From positions 1 through 31,520 of the forward strand of contig UZAN01045724.1 of NCBI GenBank assembly GCA_900618425.1: DNA of 31,520 nucleotides, written 5' to 3'. This DNA is from Echinostoma caproni. Its lineage: Eukaryota; Platyhelminthes; Trematoda; Plagiorchiida; Echinostomatidae. Positions 31,191 through 31,520 of this stretch are shown one piece after another. A program made the translations under genes and the position numbers. The number at the start of each line of letters is the position of its first letter. The first letter of the stretch is position 1. Under the pieces are notes generated by a model. The model worked only from the letters and a program-made list of their open reading frames with translations. It was not told the DNA's origin and did no database searches.

Positions 31191-31520
31191 GTCCAATTCC
31201 ATGTGTTAAGCAATGCGTTGGAAAGTATTCTGATTTGTTTTCTACTGCGGAAGATGAGTATGGTTTTTGCGATTGTTTGGAGCACAAAATAGAACTGATG
31301 CCAAAGGCCGCGTGTAAACCTGTGTCCCGAAAGATCCCTTACAATATACTGGCGGAGGTAGAGAAACAGGTACGCGATATGCTGTCAAAAGGTATCATCC
31401 GTCAAAGTATCAGTCCGTACTCGTCACCGGTGCTGCTCACTAGAAAATCTGACGGCACTTACAGATTTTGTGTCGACTTTCGAGAACTGAATCGTGTAAC
31501 TATAAAGGACGCCTTTCCGA
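31191..31520 (+). CDS. pol: Gypsy-type reverse transcriptase N-terminus, cut by window end
   Basis: The plus strand is open from about 31191 to the window edge. It reads GKYSDLFSTAEDEY, LEHKIELMPKAACKPVSRKI, then EVEKQVRDMLSKGIIRQSIS, SPYSSPVLLTRKSDGTYRFC and VDFRELNRVTIKDAFP. The 'GIIRPS.SPYSSPV.LV.KKDG..R.CVDYR.LN..T' region is the diagnostic start of Gypsy-type reverse transcriptase, upstream of the catalytic YxDD motif, which lies outside the window. It has the same strand as gag, opposite to the intervening RNase H-integrase. Confidence 0.93.

Overview
This window looks like eukaryotic, repeat-rich, non-coding genomic DNA. It comes from a draft scaffold, with an 821-base N gap at 13646-14466, a 3-base N join at 2670-2672 and scattered single Ns. 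It shows no operons, ribosome binding sites, rRNA or CRISPR. Instead there are decayed retroelements of several classes, tRNA-derived SINE heads, microsatellites and isolated exon-like segments ending in GTAAGT-type splice donors. Non-LTR, Penelope-like and Gypsy-type elements side by side, all on short broken reading frames, suggest an invertebrate metazoan. A parasitic flatworm (trematode) is my best guess from the retroelement mix, but nothing seen here proves it.

Layout. 1-230 holds a relic of a GIY-YIG endonuclease domain (minus). 2673-4030 is a non-LTR reverse transcriptase relic (minus), interrupted by a 331-bp insertion bounded by 24-bp direct repeats. 5670-6090 carries a helix-turn-helix transposase-like relic. 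9502-10870 is a second, frame-broken non-LTR reverse transcriptase (minus). 11695-12839 is a 5'-truncated Penelope-like element with inverted terminal repeats and a broken GIY-YIG endonuclease. 13233-13469 is a foldback (MITE-like) structure next to the gap. 14645-17999 carries the best host-gene candidate: on the minus strand, a CCAAT/TATA/initiator arrangement, a start codon, a signal peptide and a splice donor, with a possible later exon at 14645-14866. 16118-24047 holds several tRNA-like SINE heads and microsatellites among anonymous sequence. 24699-27045 contains two diverged copies of an unknown repeat with a third non-LTR fragment between them. The second copy is interrupted by a solo LTR; the first copy preserves the empty site.

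28550-31520 is a Gypsy-type LTR retrotransposon of the same family as the solo LTR: 5' LTR, primer binding site and gag with a zinc knuckle on the plus strand. Its RNase H-integrase segment then runs on the minus strand, and the reverse transcriptase N-terminus resumes on the plus strand up to the window edge. This order cannot be a normal element. It is either a rearranged or nested copy or an assembly chimera.

The coding parts with recognisable function are all selfish-element genes, mostly inactivated. The two or three host exon candidates rest on splice and promoter signals only. I see no novel multi-gene system. The most instructive items are the filled/empty LTR site pair, the Penelope terminal structure, the insertion with long target duplications, the scrambled Gypsy copy and the promoter plus signal-peptide exon at 17774-17999.
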